Assembly: GCA_963921195.1 (NCBI GenBank)
Contig: OY992536.1
Coordinates: 330,415,038 to 330,479,037 of the forward strand
Direction: 5' to 3'
From: Pegoplata infirma
Lineage: Eukaryota; Arthropoda; Insecta; Diptera; Anthomyiidae
Length of the DNA: 64,000 nt
The position numbers and the translations under genes are program-made. Positions 32,511 to 43,394 of this stretch are shown here, piece after piece (position 1 is the stretch's first letter; the number at the start of each line of letters is the position of its first letter). The notes beneath the pieces are model-generated. The model was given only the letters and a program-made list of their open reading frames with translations. It ran no database searches and was not told where the DNA came from.

Positions 32511-33854
32511 ATATTAAATATTAAAAATATAATACATATATAAATATTTTGAGGTCATTTGAATTTATAGAATGTAAAAAAATCACTAAAATTTATGTTT
32601 CTTCACGATGACCAGTGAAGAACTGATTGTAGAAAAACTTATTAAAACAATTTTCAAGAGCATCATCAGACGGCAACCAGCGGTTAAAGTTTTTCGAACA
32701 GACTTTATGTCCGATATTTTTGACCAATTCCAGCCAAATCCTTTGGTATATATTTCTATGAAAAAAAAATGAGGAGCTACTTAGATAATTATTTAAATTT
32801 CACTTTAAATTTAAATGATTATGTTAACGAGAAAATAGTAAAGAAAACTTAAATGAATCAGAGACAAGTTGTGTATATTTTAAATTCGTTATAAAAGCAG
32901 TGATTTTCATAGAAAATTATTAATAGTAATCGCAGGATTTCTTTGTCGATTACGATTACTGTTGCAATTAATTGCGATTAGGGTTTTAATCATTTAGCAA
33001 ACTCTAATAAAATACGATAAATTTACCGATATTTATGGAAATACAATATTCAAATGCGATTTTCTCGATTAACAAAGGAATTATTATACCCTCCACTCTG
33101 GAAGGAAAAAAATTCATAATTTTATTTAATACTGTTTTTTGCTTCTCCTGTAAAATTAATAAAATGTTAGTTAGGGCCTTTTGCATTTTAGGTGACAATA
33201 TATTCATGATCCTTGATCGATTTCAAGTCAAACTAGCGATGTCCGTCTGTGTGTCTGTCTTAGGGCTAATATTTCTTTTTTGAAATCGGTCAAGTATTTC
33301 AAAAATTCCACACAAAAAAATGTTATATCTTGACACCTGTTGAATAAATGTGAACAAAACTTAAAACGGAATGTTATTTTATCATTCCCAACTCTCACAA
33401 AAAATTTGGGTGGAATCGCACAATGGGGCGTGGCACTTGACATATAACCCAAAATTTTTAAAACCTTTATCTTGGCTCATGGTAAACATATTTGAATGAA
33501 ATTTGAATTAGGTTCATATTTTGTTGTTCTTTAAATTTTTTTGGCCATTTTGGTAGTACTTATGGCAAAATCGGTCCAAGGGTTAAGAAGTTATGGGCAA
33601 TATAAATAAGTTTCAATATAAACCTCAAAGCCATGTCGCGATGTAAAGCCATTTTCTGTGAATTTTGTTGTTGTGTGTTTTTTTTTTTTGTATTAGTGCT
33701 ATGAAAAATGCAATGTCCTCATTTGCTTGTTGTATACAAACACGTGCTTGCTTTTAGATAATTTTATATTTTATAGAGAATTCAAATTAAGCATTAATAT
33801 TTTTCGAAATAGCAAATTAATGAAAACCCTATGAAGACAATATTTAAGATTATA
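32511..33854 (+). other. Intron segment
   Basis: AT-rich. 33080-33270 and 33440-33620 contain fragments of a fly GTCC-type repeat (ATTATACCCTCCACTCTGG; TTTCAAGTCAAACTAGCGAT; TCCGTCTGTGTGTCTGTC). No exon was seen. Confidence 0.45.
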
Positions 33855-35670
33855 ATCCCAGCAAAACTTGGAGGACTTCCAGAACTAGTGCTAGAGTCCT
33901 TCTTTTTAGCTCGACTAGTTCTCTATCTCGTTCTCAGAGTCATGACTTTTGTTTGAAATTGTCACCCTCAGAACTAGTTCTAGGGAAGTAGTCTAGGAAC
34001 AATCACACCTTCTATGGAACGGTTCCATAAGTCATTCTAGAACGAATTGTTTATCCCATTCTGTAACCCATGATTTTTGTTTTAAATTGTCACCACCAGA
34101 ACTAGTTCTGGAACCAGTTCTTTATCCCATTCTTTAACCCATGATTTTTCTTTAAAATGGTCGCGACAGGAACTACTTCCAAGAAACTATTGTGGCATGA
34201 ATGTGGAAGTACTTCAGGAATGCCTTCTAGAAGTTTATTCACTAATTCTATTTTACTATATAAAACTAGTTCGAGCATAAATGTGTAACCAGTTTAAATA
34301 CTAAAAAATCATTAATTTTTTTCTCAACAAATTCATTAAAATAGTTTTAATTCAAATTTTAAAATAGCAAACTAAAAAACAACAAATTAAGTTTAAAAAA
34401 GTTGTCACAAAAAACGGAAACAAATTAGTATAATCAAGAAACAAGATAACCACTAACTGACGAAAAATGTAAAATTTTAGGGTATACTCGTAACATATTA
34501 ATAATAAACAATACATATTTTTCAAAATTAAAGATGGCAAAGAAAATCCTAAAAATATTGTTTAAAACGAGTTTTAGCTGTACGTGAGAACAGGGTATAA
34601 GGTCGTAAGTGTGAACTCCTTATAAGTCCCAAAAAAAATTATAAAATTTACTAAGTCCCTGACACAATTTTTTTTTTAGTTTTATAGTACAATTTGTTTT
34701 ATAGAAGTGGTGTAGAAGTCATGTTCGACTAGTTCTTAGTCACTTGTTCTCTATCTCGTTCTCAGAGTGATGATTTTTGTTTGAAATTGTCACCATCAGA
34801 ACTAGTTCTAGGGAAGTAGTCTAGGAACCCATGTATGGAACAGTTCTTTAAGTCATTCTAGAACCAATTTTTTATCCTATTCTTAGACCCATGATTTTTG
34901 TTTGAAATTATCATCATCAGAACTACACTCAAAAAATTATGTAAGTAAATTCCAGTGAATATTCACTTAAAACAAATGAAATTTTATTTAAAAACCATTC
35001 CACTATTTTTTCATTTAAAATAAAAACAGATTTTTGAAGAAAAAAATATTGTAGGGACCAAAAAATATACGATTATATGCTTAGTTGGATTACTCAAACT
35101 GCTTACTGATTTTGCTATAATTGGAAAGTTTTGTTTACTTTTTGTAATAAAAAAATCCAGCTGTAGAAAATAAAGTTGCATATTGCAGATTGTAGTAAGG
35201 TAATTGAATGGATCTATAAAAACCTATTTGCACTAATGCCTCAATACTTAATAATACCAAACAAATTACCCAATACTTAATAATATTTTTAGCCCCTCTG
35301 TACACATTTCAAAAAGTTTGACTTTTCCAAATAGAAGATGGAACAGAGAAATGCGTAATCAAATATATATTTTTTTCTTTTTTGAAAAAAATTATAAGTT
35401 TTTGAAACAGCTTCCAAGATGTTATTTGAGAACCAGTATTTGTTTCATGGAAGTGGTGCAGAAGTCATGTACGACTAGTTCCAAATCATTAGTTCCCAAA
35501 CTACTCCAAAAAAGCTCTTTGGAATCAAAATATTACCCTTTTGGATCACTTCTAGAAGTAGTTGTGACATCACTAGTTCCAGGATGCTCTTTGAGAACCT
35601 ATCGTGACAAGCTTTGAAGTACTTCTAGAACTAGTTATTTTTGAATGACTCCGAAAAGTTTTGCTGGGAT
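33855..35670. mobile_element. 1.8-kb element of AGAACTAGTTCT repeats with ATCCCAGCAAAACTT inverted ends
   Basis: ATCCCAGCAAAACTT (33855) and AAGTTTTGCTGGGAT (to 35670) are perfect 15-bp inverted ends. The interior repeats CAGAACTAGTTCTAGGGAAG and CCATGATTTTTGTTTGAAAT in units of roughly 120 bp, mostly in direct order on the left (33860-34230, 34720-34930) and altered on the right (35440-35640). It is interrupted at 34925-35250 by a CACTCAAAAAA fragment and a 140-bp hairpin MITE. Confidence 0.6.
35088..35220. mobile_element. 140-bp hairpin MITE, copy 2
   Basis: Same core as at 21524: GCTATAATTGGAAAGTTTTG, TTTACTTTTTGTAATAAA, TCCAGCTGTAG and AGATTGTAGTAAGGTAATTG, diverged. Confidence 0.5.
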
Positions 35671-36504
35671 AGAACTATTAAAAAATCTAAAAACTAAACA
35701 AATAAAAAAAATTTGTAAAAATAAAAAAAAATGTTTTTTATGTTATTAAATTTTTACATTGGTTGACATTGTGGAGGGTATTTTAAGATTCGGTCAGCCG
35801 AATATAGCTTTCTTACTTGTTTCCAATTCAAATAACTTTTTTTGTATATATGACAACATTTTAATTGAAAATGAGCCAACAGTACTATTTTTTTCGTCTG
35901 TATACCACTCGGTTATCAACTGTAATTCAGGGGATATATGTTGTTAGGATTGTTTCTTTTTTTCTGTAAGTTGTATCTTATTGTAACATTTTACCCACTG
36001 AAGTCATGCATACAAACAAACAATGTTGTATGTGTGTGCAAACACTAGTTCATAGGAATCGCTTTTTAATTGAAATTGCAATTTTGTTGTTATTATTATT
36101 TTTTTTTTTTGTATTTGTTTTTTATTCAAAACTCAGTCAGTCAGTCACTACTTTTTTATATTTTTGTTATTCCAAAATGCTAGTCAGTCAGCCAGTCGGT
36201 TGGTCGTTCGGTTAGTTGCTATTTCAATTGGTCGACAAGTCAGTTTTTTGTAATAACATTTTCGTTTTATACAAATTCTGTTAAAGAATTACTTTAGTGT
36301 AAGTAAGTATTTGAATTTGTATGTTTTCCATTTTTTTGTTAGCAATTTGTAAATTTGCACTATGAGTTTTTGTTAAAAAAAAATAAAAAAAAAAACGAAG
36401 CGAAACAAAAGGCATGTTGTTTGATTTTTTATGCGCTCTGTTTAGTTGTGTTGAATGTAATTAATTTATTTATTGTAAATTTTCGTTTACATTTACATTT
36501 ACAG
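35671..36504 (+). other. End of the 11.4-kb intron
   Basis: 35760-35825 has GTGGAGGGTATTTTAAGATT ... CTTTCTTACTTGTTT, the end of a common fly repeat. 36135-36195 has CAGTCAGTCAGTCA microsatellite patches. The acceptor is TTACATTTACAG. Confidence 0.5.
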
Positions 36505-36697
36505 ATGGAAAATGAACCAAATCTAAAAAACAGTTACCTGAAGCGAAGTGCTTTCAAGTCCTATTTCGAATTGGTAAACAAAATGTTTACTTATGAAAAT
36601 ACCCTATTTGAACGATATTGTTCTCAAGCTACCTATATGGTGAATGTGGTAATGAGAAAAAATATATTAAAAATACAGATTTGTAATAAAGAGACGC
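36505..36697 (+). CDS. Dynein heavy chain exon (residues 713-776)
   Basis: Frame MENEPNLKNSYLKRSAFKSY, FELVNKMFTYENTLFERYCS, QATYMVNVVMRKNILKIQIC, NKET; donor GTAAGT (phase 1). FKSYFELVNKMFTYENTLFERY aligns with the YNRMAKVLLEFEVLFHRAW block that follows the PPIAG motif in DNAH5. The ATG at the exon start is coincidental; the previous exon joins in phase 0. Confidence 0.88.
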
Positions 36698-36770
36698 GTA
36701 AGTTGAAAAGGTTCTATCCATTAATGTTAGCAACAAATTTCTATAAGAGTTTTTTATTTTTTTTTTTAAG

Positions 36771-37079
36771 TAACGTATATAAGTGATGCCTTGGAAACTA
36801 TAAAACTTAAGAAGAGCAAATCTATGGAAGCCACAGTGGCTGGTAGTGGTGGTGGTGAGGCTGTTACTACTGATGAACAATTTTCTCATGCCGCACCGAC
36901 TGGTTTTATACGAAAAGTAACTAAATTCACCGTTATTGCTACAATGATTCAGTGGTTTGTCGGTCGCAAAACTACAGCTGATTCTCACATTCAAAAGGCC
37001 ATACAATTTTTAAAACTAATGAAATCGAGAAAAGTCAAACCAAGTGAAAAGGATATATTTTGTATAAAACAATGTGAAT
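36771..37079 (+). CDS. Dynein heavy chain exon (residues 777-879), lineage-specific insertion
   Basis: After a 73-bp intron the acceptor TTTTTTTTTAAG is followed by TA, completing C|TA (Leu). Frame LTYISDALETIKLKKSKSME, a glycine-rich turn (AGSGGGEAVTTD), AAPTGFIRKVTKFTVIATMI, QWFVGRKTTADSHIQKAIQF, LKLMKSRKVKPSEKDIFCIK, QCE; donor GTAAGT (phase 1). I know no counterpart in other dynein tails: it sits between the helix of the previous exon and the LLVKA motif of the next one, so it is an insertion of about 100 residues. Phases and codon use show it is a real exon. Confidence 0.82.
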
Positions 37080-38349
37080 GTAAGTGGTTTTTCATTATTT
37101 TTTTTTTATAATTCATGCTCTTAAATACAATGAAAATTTTCAAAATTTCTTTCTTTAGCATGGTTGGGTCCAATTTTGTTTTTTTGGTACCTAAAAATAA
37201 TAATTTCAAAAATTAAAAAATTCAAATGTGGAAAAAACTGTTTATTTTGATTTTTACAAAAAAAAAGTATTACAAAAACATACGTTTTGAAATAAGTAAA
37301 CTAATAATAATTGTTTATACCCTCCAGTCTAGTGATAGAGGGTATATGAGCAAATCCGTTGGAAATTTAACTGACGGATCACCGATTTTTTTAATTTTTA
37401 ATTATTTGATAGAGCTTTATAAATGATTAAAATCTATATTGTTTTTAGCTCAATACTTTGAAAAATATGGGAGTTTAAAAAGCCCTCTATATTTTTGTAT
37501 AAAAAATATTTGAGAATATAGGTCCATTCGATTGCCCAAATTTCTTACTATTTTTTACTACAACTGGAAAGTCTTGTTTACTTTTTGTATTGAAAACTTC
37601 CAGCTGTAGTAAAATGAGTACAAAATAGTAGATTGTAGGTAGGTAATCGAATTAACCTTATGACAATTTTACTATGGAAAATATAGCTTAGAATCTGATA
37701 GTTTATCTATAAAACAATGCTAAGAATTTTCTATAGAGAAAATGTTTTAGAATCTTAATATTTCGATAAAAAAAAAATCTCCAAAATATAAGAATTTTCT
37801 TGACGAAAAAATGCATTAGAATCTGTAAATATTTCTATACAAAAAAAAAAAAATCTTTTCAGAATCTGAGAATCTCCTATAGAAATAATATTTTAGAAAC
37901 GATCTCAATTCATTCCTAAAAATTGCCAAATTTTTTGAAAGCAAGAAACTCTATGAGTATTTAATGGGAGAATATCCCAATAAAGAAAGTAGAGTTATCA
38001 TAAGTACTTGTTTTGTTAATTCATAATGGGGAACATGAAAACGCCTCGAATCAGAATAAACTCTTTTTCTTAGAATCTTATAGTTTGAAATTTTTTTAGA
38101 CATTTTTTTAATTTTTTTTTAACATGATAATGTTTTTAGGCTGGTGTCTAATTTTAAAAAAGTTGCAGGTCGCCACCTCAGTTTGCCTATATAAGCTAAT
38201 GATTAACAAAAAAGAAAATTGGAACTACTGTTTTAATGTTCTTAAAACCAAAAATTTTAGTAGCTTGGGTTTGTAACTTGGATAATAATTCACCTCGTGG
38301 TGAATAAAACAATTAACCAGCAGCTGGTTAATAAAACGTATCATAATTA
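37080..38349 (+). other. Start of an 8.9-kb intron
   Basis: 37315-37345 has a fly repeat fragment (ATACCCTCCAGTCTAGTGAT). 37516-37663 is hairpin MITE copy 3. 37680-37900 is a decayed stretch of the 35-bp satellite (AGAATTTTCTATAGAGAAAA). The rest is AT-rich without features. Confidence 0.5.
37516..37663. mobile_element. 140-bp hairpin MITE, copy 3
   Basis: AGGTCCATTCGATTGCC at the left and GGTAATCGAATTAACCT at the right are inverted ends. The core TACTACAACTGGAAAGTCTT / AAAACTTCCAGCTGTAGTAA is a further inverted repeat around TACTTTTTGTAT. This is the best-preserved member. Confidence 0.7.
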
Positions 38350-38720
38350 TTTTGCATCAATATTTTTTTTTTCATCAATATTATTTTTTTTTTCATCAAT
38401 ATATTTTTGAATCAATGTTTTTTTTTTCATAAATATTTTTTTTTTCATTAATATTTTTATTTTCATAATTTTTTTTTTTTTTTATCAATATTTTTTTTCA
38501 TCAATATTTTTTTTTCAATATTTTTTTTTCATCAACATTTTTTTCATCGATCTTTTTTCTTCATCAATATTTTTTTTTTTCATCACTATTTTTTTTTTTC
38601 ATCAATTTTTTTTTATAAATATTTTTTTCCATCAATATTTTTTTTTCATCAATATTTTTTTCATCAATATTTTTTTTCATTAATATTTTTTTCATCAATA
38701 TTTTTTTACATCAATATTTT
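38350..38720 (+). repeat. Minisatellite TCATCAATATTTTTTT (left part)
   Basis: About twenty units of TCATCAATATTTTTTT with varying T runs. The same array resumes at 40217-40395 and at 41008-41060, so the 496-bp triplication and the GC-rich foldback lie inside one array. A reverse-strand stretch is at 59790-59890. Confidence 0.85.
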
Positions 38721-40208
38721 TAAATGTTGTTTTTTTATTTTTAGTACCAAAAGGTACATAAAAATAAAATGTATTTATTCGGCCTTTATATATGTATATA
38801 TATTCGATTAGAGTTTTATTCTAGTTCGAGGCCCAAAAATATTTCTATTTATGATATTGTCATAATAGAGTATTTTTAATTTATTGCTTTAAAAAAGTTA
38901 CTATCTCATAGTATGTCTGTACTGATCAGTTTCATCCCCACTAAAGGAATCTTCAGCAGACTTTAGAGAATCATCGTTGGTCAATCAAACATCAAACCAG
39001 ACATAATATTTGATATATTTCCCAAGTTATATGAGAAGTACTATTATGAAGGTCCGAAATCTGTTTTCCAACAAAAATAACTCTTTTAAAGCAAAAATTG
39101 TATATATTAAATCACCGTCGGTAACTATTAATATATGTGTTGCTGTTATTTTACAATAACAACAGTGCCTAACCAAACAATAGTGTTGGTAGGATAAGTC
39201 GTACTAAACTTTGTGTTAAATGTTGTTTTTTTATTTTTAGTACCAAAAGGTACATAAAAATAAAATGTATTTATTCGGCCTTTATATATGTATATATATT
39301 CGATTAGAGTTTTATTCTAGTTCGAGGCCCAAAAATATTTCTATTTATGATATTGTCATAATAGAGTATTTTTAATTTATTGCTTTAAAAAAGTTACTAT
39401 CTCATAGTATGTCTGTACTGATCAGTTTCATCCCCACTAAAGGAATCTTCAGCAGACTTTAGAGAATCATCGTTGGTCAATCAAACATCAAACCAGACAT
39501 AATATTTGATATATTTCCCAAGTTATATGAGAAGTACTATTATGAAGGTCCGAAATCTGTTTTCCAACAAAAATAACTCTTTTAAAGCAAAAATTGTATA
39601 TATTAAATCACCGTCGGTAACTATTAATATATGTGTTGCTGTTATTTTACAATAACAACAGTGCCTAACCAAACAATAGTGTTGGTAGGATAAGTCGTAC
39701 TAAACTTTGTGTTAAATGTTGTTTTTTTATTTTTAGTACCAAAAGGTACATAAAAATAAAATGTATTTATTCGGCCTTTATATATGTATATATATTCGAT
39801 TAGAGTTTTATTCTAGTTCGAGGCCCAAAAATATTTCTATTTATGATATTGTCATAATAGAGTATTTTTAATTTATTGCTTTAAAAAAGTTACTATCTCA
39901 TAGTATGTCTGTACTGATCAGTTTCATCCCCACTAAAGGAATCTTCAGCAGACTTTAGAGAATCATCGTTGGTCAATCAAACATCAAACCAGACATAATA
40001 TTTGATATATTTCCCAAGTTATATGAGAAGTACTATTATGAAGGTCCGAAATCTGTTTTCCAACAAAAATAACTCTTTTAAAGCAAAAATTGTATATATT
40101 AAATCACCGTCGGTAACTATTAATATATGTGTTGCTGTTATTTTACAATAACAACAGTGCCTAACCAAACAATAGTGTTGGTAGGATAAGTCGTACTAAA
40201 CTTTGTGT
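38721..40208 (+). repeat. Three exact tandem copies of a 496-bp unit
   Basis: TAAATGTTGT recurs at 38721, 39217, 39713 and 40209, exactly 496 bases apart, and the copies read identical. Each unit opens with a hairpin (ATTTTTAGTACC / GGTACATAAAAAT) and closes with another (TGTTGCTGTTATT / AATAACAACA). The longest stretch without a stop is short, so it is not coding. It is inserted in the TCATCAATATTTTTTT array. Either a very recent amplification or an assembly effect. Confidence 0.9.
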
Positions 40209-40393
40209 TAAATGTTGTTTTTTTTCATTAATATTTTTTTTCAGCAATATTTTTTTCATCAATATTTTTTTTCATCAATATTTTTTTTCATCAATACTTT
40301 TTTTATCAAAGTTTTTTTTCATCGAATTTTTATTTTCATCAATATTTTTTTTTATCATAAATTTTTTTTCTCAATATTTTTTTTCATAAATTT
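40209..40393 (+). repeat. Minisatellite TCATCAATATTTTTTT (middle part)
   Basis: Continuation of the array to the right of the 496-bp copies. Peptides read from it (FFIN repeats) are meaningless. Confidence 0.8.
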
Positions 40394-41005
40394 TTGGCAA
40401 AAGTGCACTTTACGGTGAACAAAAGTTTTTTGGGGGAAAAATTAAATTAAGATTTAAGGGGCTGGGCCCCGTACCCCCTGGAGCGAAAAAGCCACCCCAC
40501 CCACCTTCAGGTTCGTGTAGGTACTTCAATTAAAGGCAATTGAAAAAGAAAATAAAATAATTAAAAGAGGGCTAGGTCACAGGGCCCTTCTAGGTCCATA
40601 AAATCGTCCTAATGGGATTTTTCAAAAACAAAAATTTAAAGTTTTTCTAAGTTATTAAAAAGGACGTACAGCCTTCGCTTCAGGGATAACAAACTCCATA
40701 AACTAATTTAGCGACTTCGTTAATTAAAGTTTTTTTTTTTGTATCAAGCCTTTTACCCGGTTAATTACTAAATGGCTAAACTATTGAACAGAAAGATACT
40801 AAAATGGATCTAGGAGGTTCAATATTGTACATATTTGCAATCGTTAGCAAATTACCTTTAATTTGAATACACACATGTTGGTGGGTGGGGCGGTTGTTTT
40901 GCTCCAGGGCGTCTACCGGGGCCTAGCCCCTTTAAATTTTAATTGTGGCATATTCTTTTTTTTTTTGCCAAAATATTCGTGCCCCGTAAAGTGCACTTTA
41001 GCCAA
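40394..41005. mobile_element. Foldback element with GC-rich inverted arms (612 bp)
   Basis: TTGGCAAAAGTGCACTTTAC (40394) and GTAAAGTGCACTTTAGCCAA (to 41005) are inverted ends. A second inverted pair lies inside: GGGGCTGGGCCCCGTACCCC / CTACCGGGGCCTAGCCCC. The C/G content of these arms is far above that of the surroundings. Flanks on both sides are the TCATCAATATTTTTTT array. Confidence 0.75.
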
Positions 41006-41094
41006 TTTTTTTTCATCAAATATTTTTTTTATCAATAATCTTTTTTCGTTAGAAACTTTTTTTCATAAAAAACTTTTGCTATCGACAAACACAG

Positions 41095-41360
41095 ACAAAT
41101 ATTGATGGATGTCACTAAAATGTTTAAGAAACCTTTACGGATCAATAATGCATAAACATAATGGGATCCTCGAACTATATTTCGATGCGTTTTTCATGGA
41201 ATGACAAATTAATATGGCGTTATTTTTTCTATAAAAATTTTGTTTTAGAAAGATCACCTCACATTTATACAGCAAAACATTATCATGATTTAATGGTTTG
41301 GGCACGAGTACAAACTTTGCAGACATTTTTTATGATTTTGATGCATAATTTTTATTAGAT
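41095..41360 (+). repeat. Dispersed repeat with coding-like conservation, copy 1
   Basis: This segment recurs in reverse orientation at 58860-59040 plus 59726-59780, where it is split by a GAGGCATTCC element. Read on the + strand it gives MRFSWNDKLIWRYFFYKNF, HIYTAKHYHDLMVWARV, QTLQTF; the other copy gives MRFAWNDKLILSYFF, then a stop, then IYLEKHYHGSMVWEKV and a T-QTF ending. I do not recognise the protein. Confidence 0.5.
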
Positions 41361-42639
41361 AAAACCAATTTTATGTGTTTTTAAACATATTTTACAGATA
41401 ATTCGACATAAATGACTTTTTAGAAACGAAATTAGATCACACGTTAGAGATTTTATTAAAAAACTAAAATCTTTTCTTTAAAAAACAAAATATTTTGGAA
41501 CCTTTTTTGATGAGCTGCAATGTACGATTTTTAAAATTTTCAAGTCGAAAAGGGGGCACGTTCCCCCTGTGCCCACCCCCTGTATACGTCCATGGTTATC
41601 GCACTTTTAGGTACAACAGTTTTTATTCGTCCGACAACGAACTTTTCCTGCTAGAAAAACGAAAAATTTTAAACAGCAATACATTTTTTTTTCGAAGAGT
41701 ATCGATATTTTCCTATACTCGTTTCACAATAAAATTATTGATATTATGAACACTAAGCAGGATCGAGAACCAAGAAAATTTTGAGTAAGTGTTATCATCA
41801 GTAGAATTTTAAATGTCGTTTTGTCTTGTTAATGGAAATTGTTTTTTATATATGTGAATATTTATAGTTATTACAGAATAAATTTTAACAGTTTCCAACA
41901 CTACAAATATATTTCTAGCAATCTCAACCTCACTTCTTATACTCGCTTTCCACTTTTTTTCATATTTGCATAATTATTGCCGACACGATATAAAATTAAA
42001 ACGTATTTTTGTATTTTAAAATTTCCCGGATTCATAATTTCAGTACCTCGAAAACTGTGCAAATTAATTATATCGTGTAAAGTTAATATATGTCGGTGTC
42101 GTACACTTCGTAATTTCGCATTAGTATTTTTTTGTTTCTTTCAAGATTTTTTTCTGATGAATCTAATTTTTTTCTTTTTGCAAAAAAAAAAAAAATAAAT
42201 ACTCATATCTTAAGTTGATTTTAAGTATTTTCTCCAACTAGTTACTAAAATACATTCTACTATTCAAATGATGATTTTTTCTATTTTTATAAGTACTTTT
42301 TTTTTTAAGTAATGCTTTTGTTTTTTATGACTGGGGAAAATAAAGAAGCTCTTGCTGTGATTGAGGAAACATTTAATGGAATTTATTGGTTTCAGTGAAG
42401 CGTACCCACTAATAGGACCAACAACCAACCAACGAACGAACGGACGAACGATAGACATACAAACCAACCAAAGATGAAAGTCTCAAATGTAAATAATTTT
42501 TCATGGCATAGAAAAAATATATCGAAATTTGTAAAATAAACGAACCTAAAATATATTTAATATAATAATGCTTATTATTACCACCCAAAGCCATCACAAT
42601 GATGAAAAGTTGGATTTGTCTTCAAGTATGCACCATGGT
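41361..42639 (+). other. Intron segment with repeat 41789-41950
   Basis: 41789-41950 repeats 17758-17935. 41545-41590 is GC-rich (GGGGGCACGTTCCCCCTGTG) and resembles the arms of the 40394 foldback. At 42328-42399 a 23-codon frame MTGENKEALAVIEETFNGIY..* has coding character but no splice support as a dynein exon. Confidence 0.4.
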
Positions 42640-43093
42640 TACACACAGAAAAAGAAGTAGTTGGAATTCAGTTGTAATTATCAAATTTCTATTATTAAAT
42701 GGATAATTCATTTCTTCTTACACATTTTCGACAGTAAGGGAAGAAAAACTATATTAATAATCATATAAATGCTTTTGTGACCATTTATTGGTTATATAAC
42801 CAACATATTAAAATACTAAATCTGTTCCTGCAATTACCAGTACAAGTAACTATTTAAAATACAAAAATTGTATATCACAATCGTTTATTAGTCGTTTTTA
42901 ACAAAAATTGATTTCTGCGATTAATGTCACAAAAAAATATTGAAATCTATTTTATTAAAATTTATTAAAAAATTCTAAAACCAAAAAATTCTTATTGTTA
43001 AACCAGTTAATAAAAAATAATTAATAAAAAACCATGCTAAAAAAAATAAAAAAAAGGAATACGAGTAAATGATAGTAAAAGGGCAGATCAAAC

Positions 43094-43285
43094 ATGAAGG
43101 AATCGACAAATGAAACCGTAAGTTTTTTTAATAACAAGAATACTGCTCTTATTTTATTGACAATTTTTTTTTAGAGATTTACAAGAGGAACACGCGGGTT
43201 GCAGCAAAAATATATTGTAGAAGAATGTGTTGAATTTGTCCAAGGAATACACGAAGAGTTAGAAAAATTAGAAAAAGAAGGGTGA
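43094..43285 (+). pseudogene. Two-exon coding-like remnant
   Basis: ATG at 43094 gives MKESTNET, then donor GTAAGTTTT; a 57-bp gap ends in TTTTTTTTTAG, then RFTRGTRGLQQKYIVEECVE, FVQGIHEELEKLEKEG and stop at 43283. Both sides join in phase 0. The intron borders are very good and the residues are unlike the AT-rich background, but the frame ends after 44 codons. It may be a relic of the element's own protein or of a captured gene. Confidence 0.35.
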
Positions 43286-43394
43286 AGATGCGAGACGTTA
43301 ATGGGAAAGACTTTGTTTACGGAAATTGAAGGTACATATTAAAAAGGATTTAAGGAATTCTAATATCATGTGTTTTGGGAAATTTTCGAACTAA

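Noticed and set aside
36135..36235. CAGT-rich patch as a second copy of the 3.1-kb array end
   Set aside because: Only the microsatellite is shared; the GGGCTGGGCGATGAT end and the array units are absent.
40212..40418. Open frame of Phe/Ile/Asn repeats
   Set aside because: It reads the TCATCAATATTTTTTT minisatellite and has no protein character.
42328..42399. Short frame MTGENKEALAVIEETFNGIY..* as a dynein exon
   Set aside because: It ends in a stop, its borders do not fit the phase-1 junction between 37079 and 46013, and those two exons join well without it.
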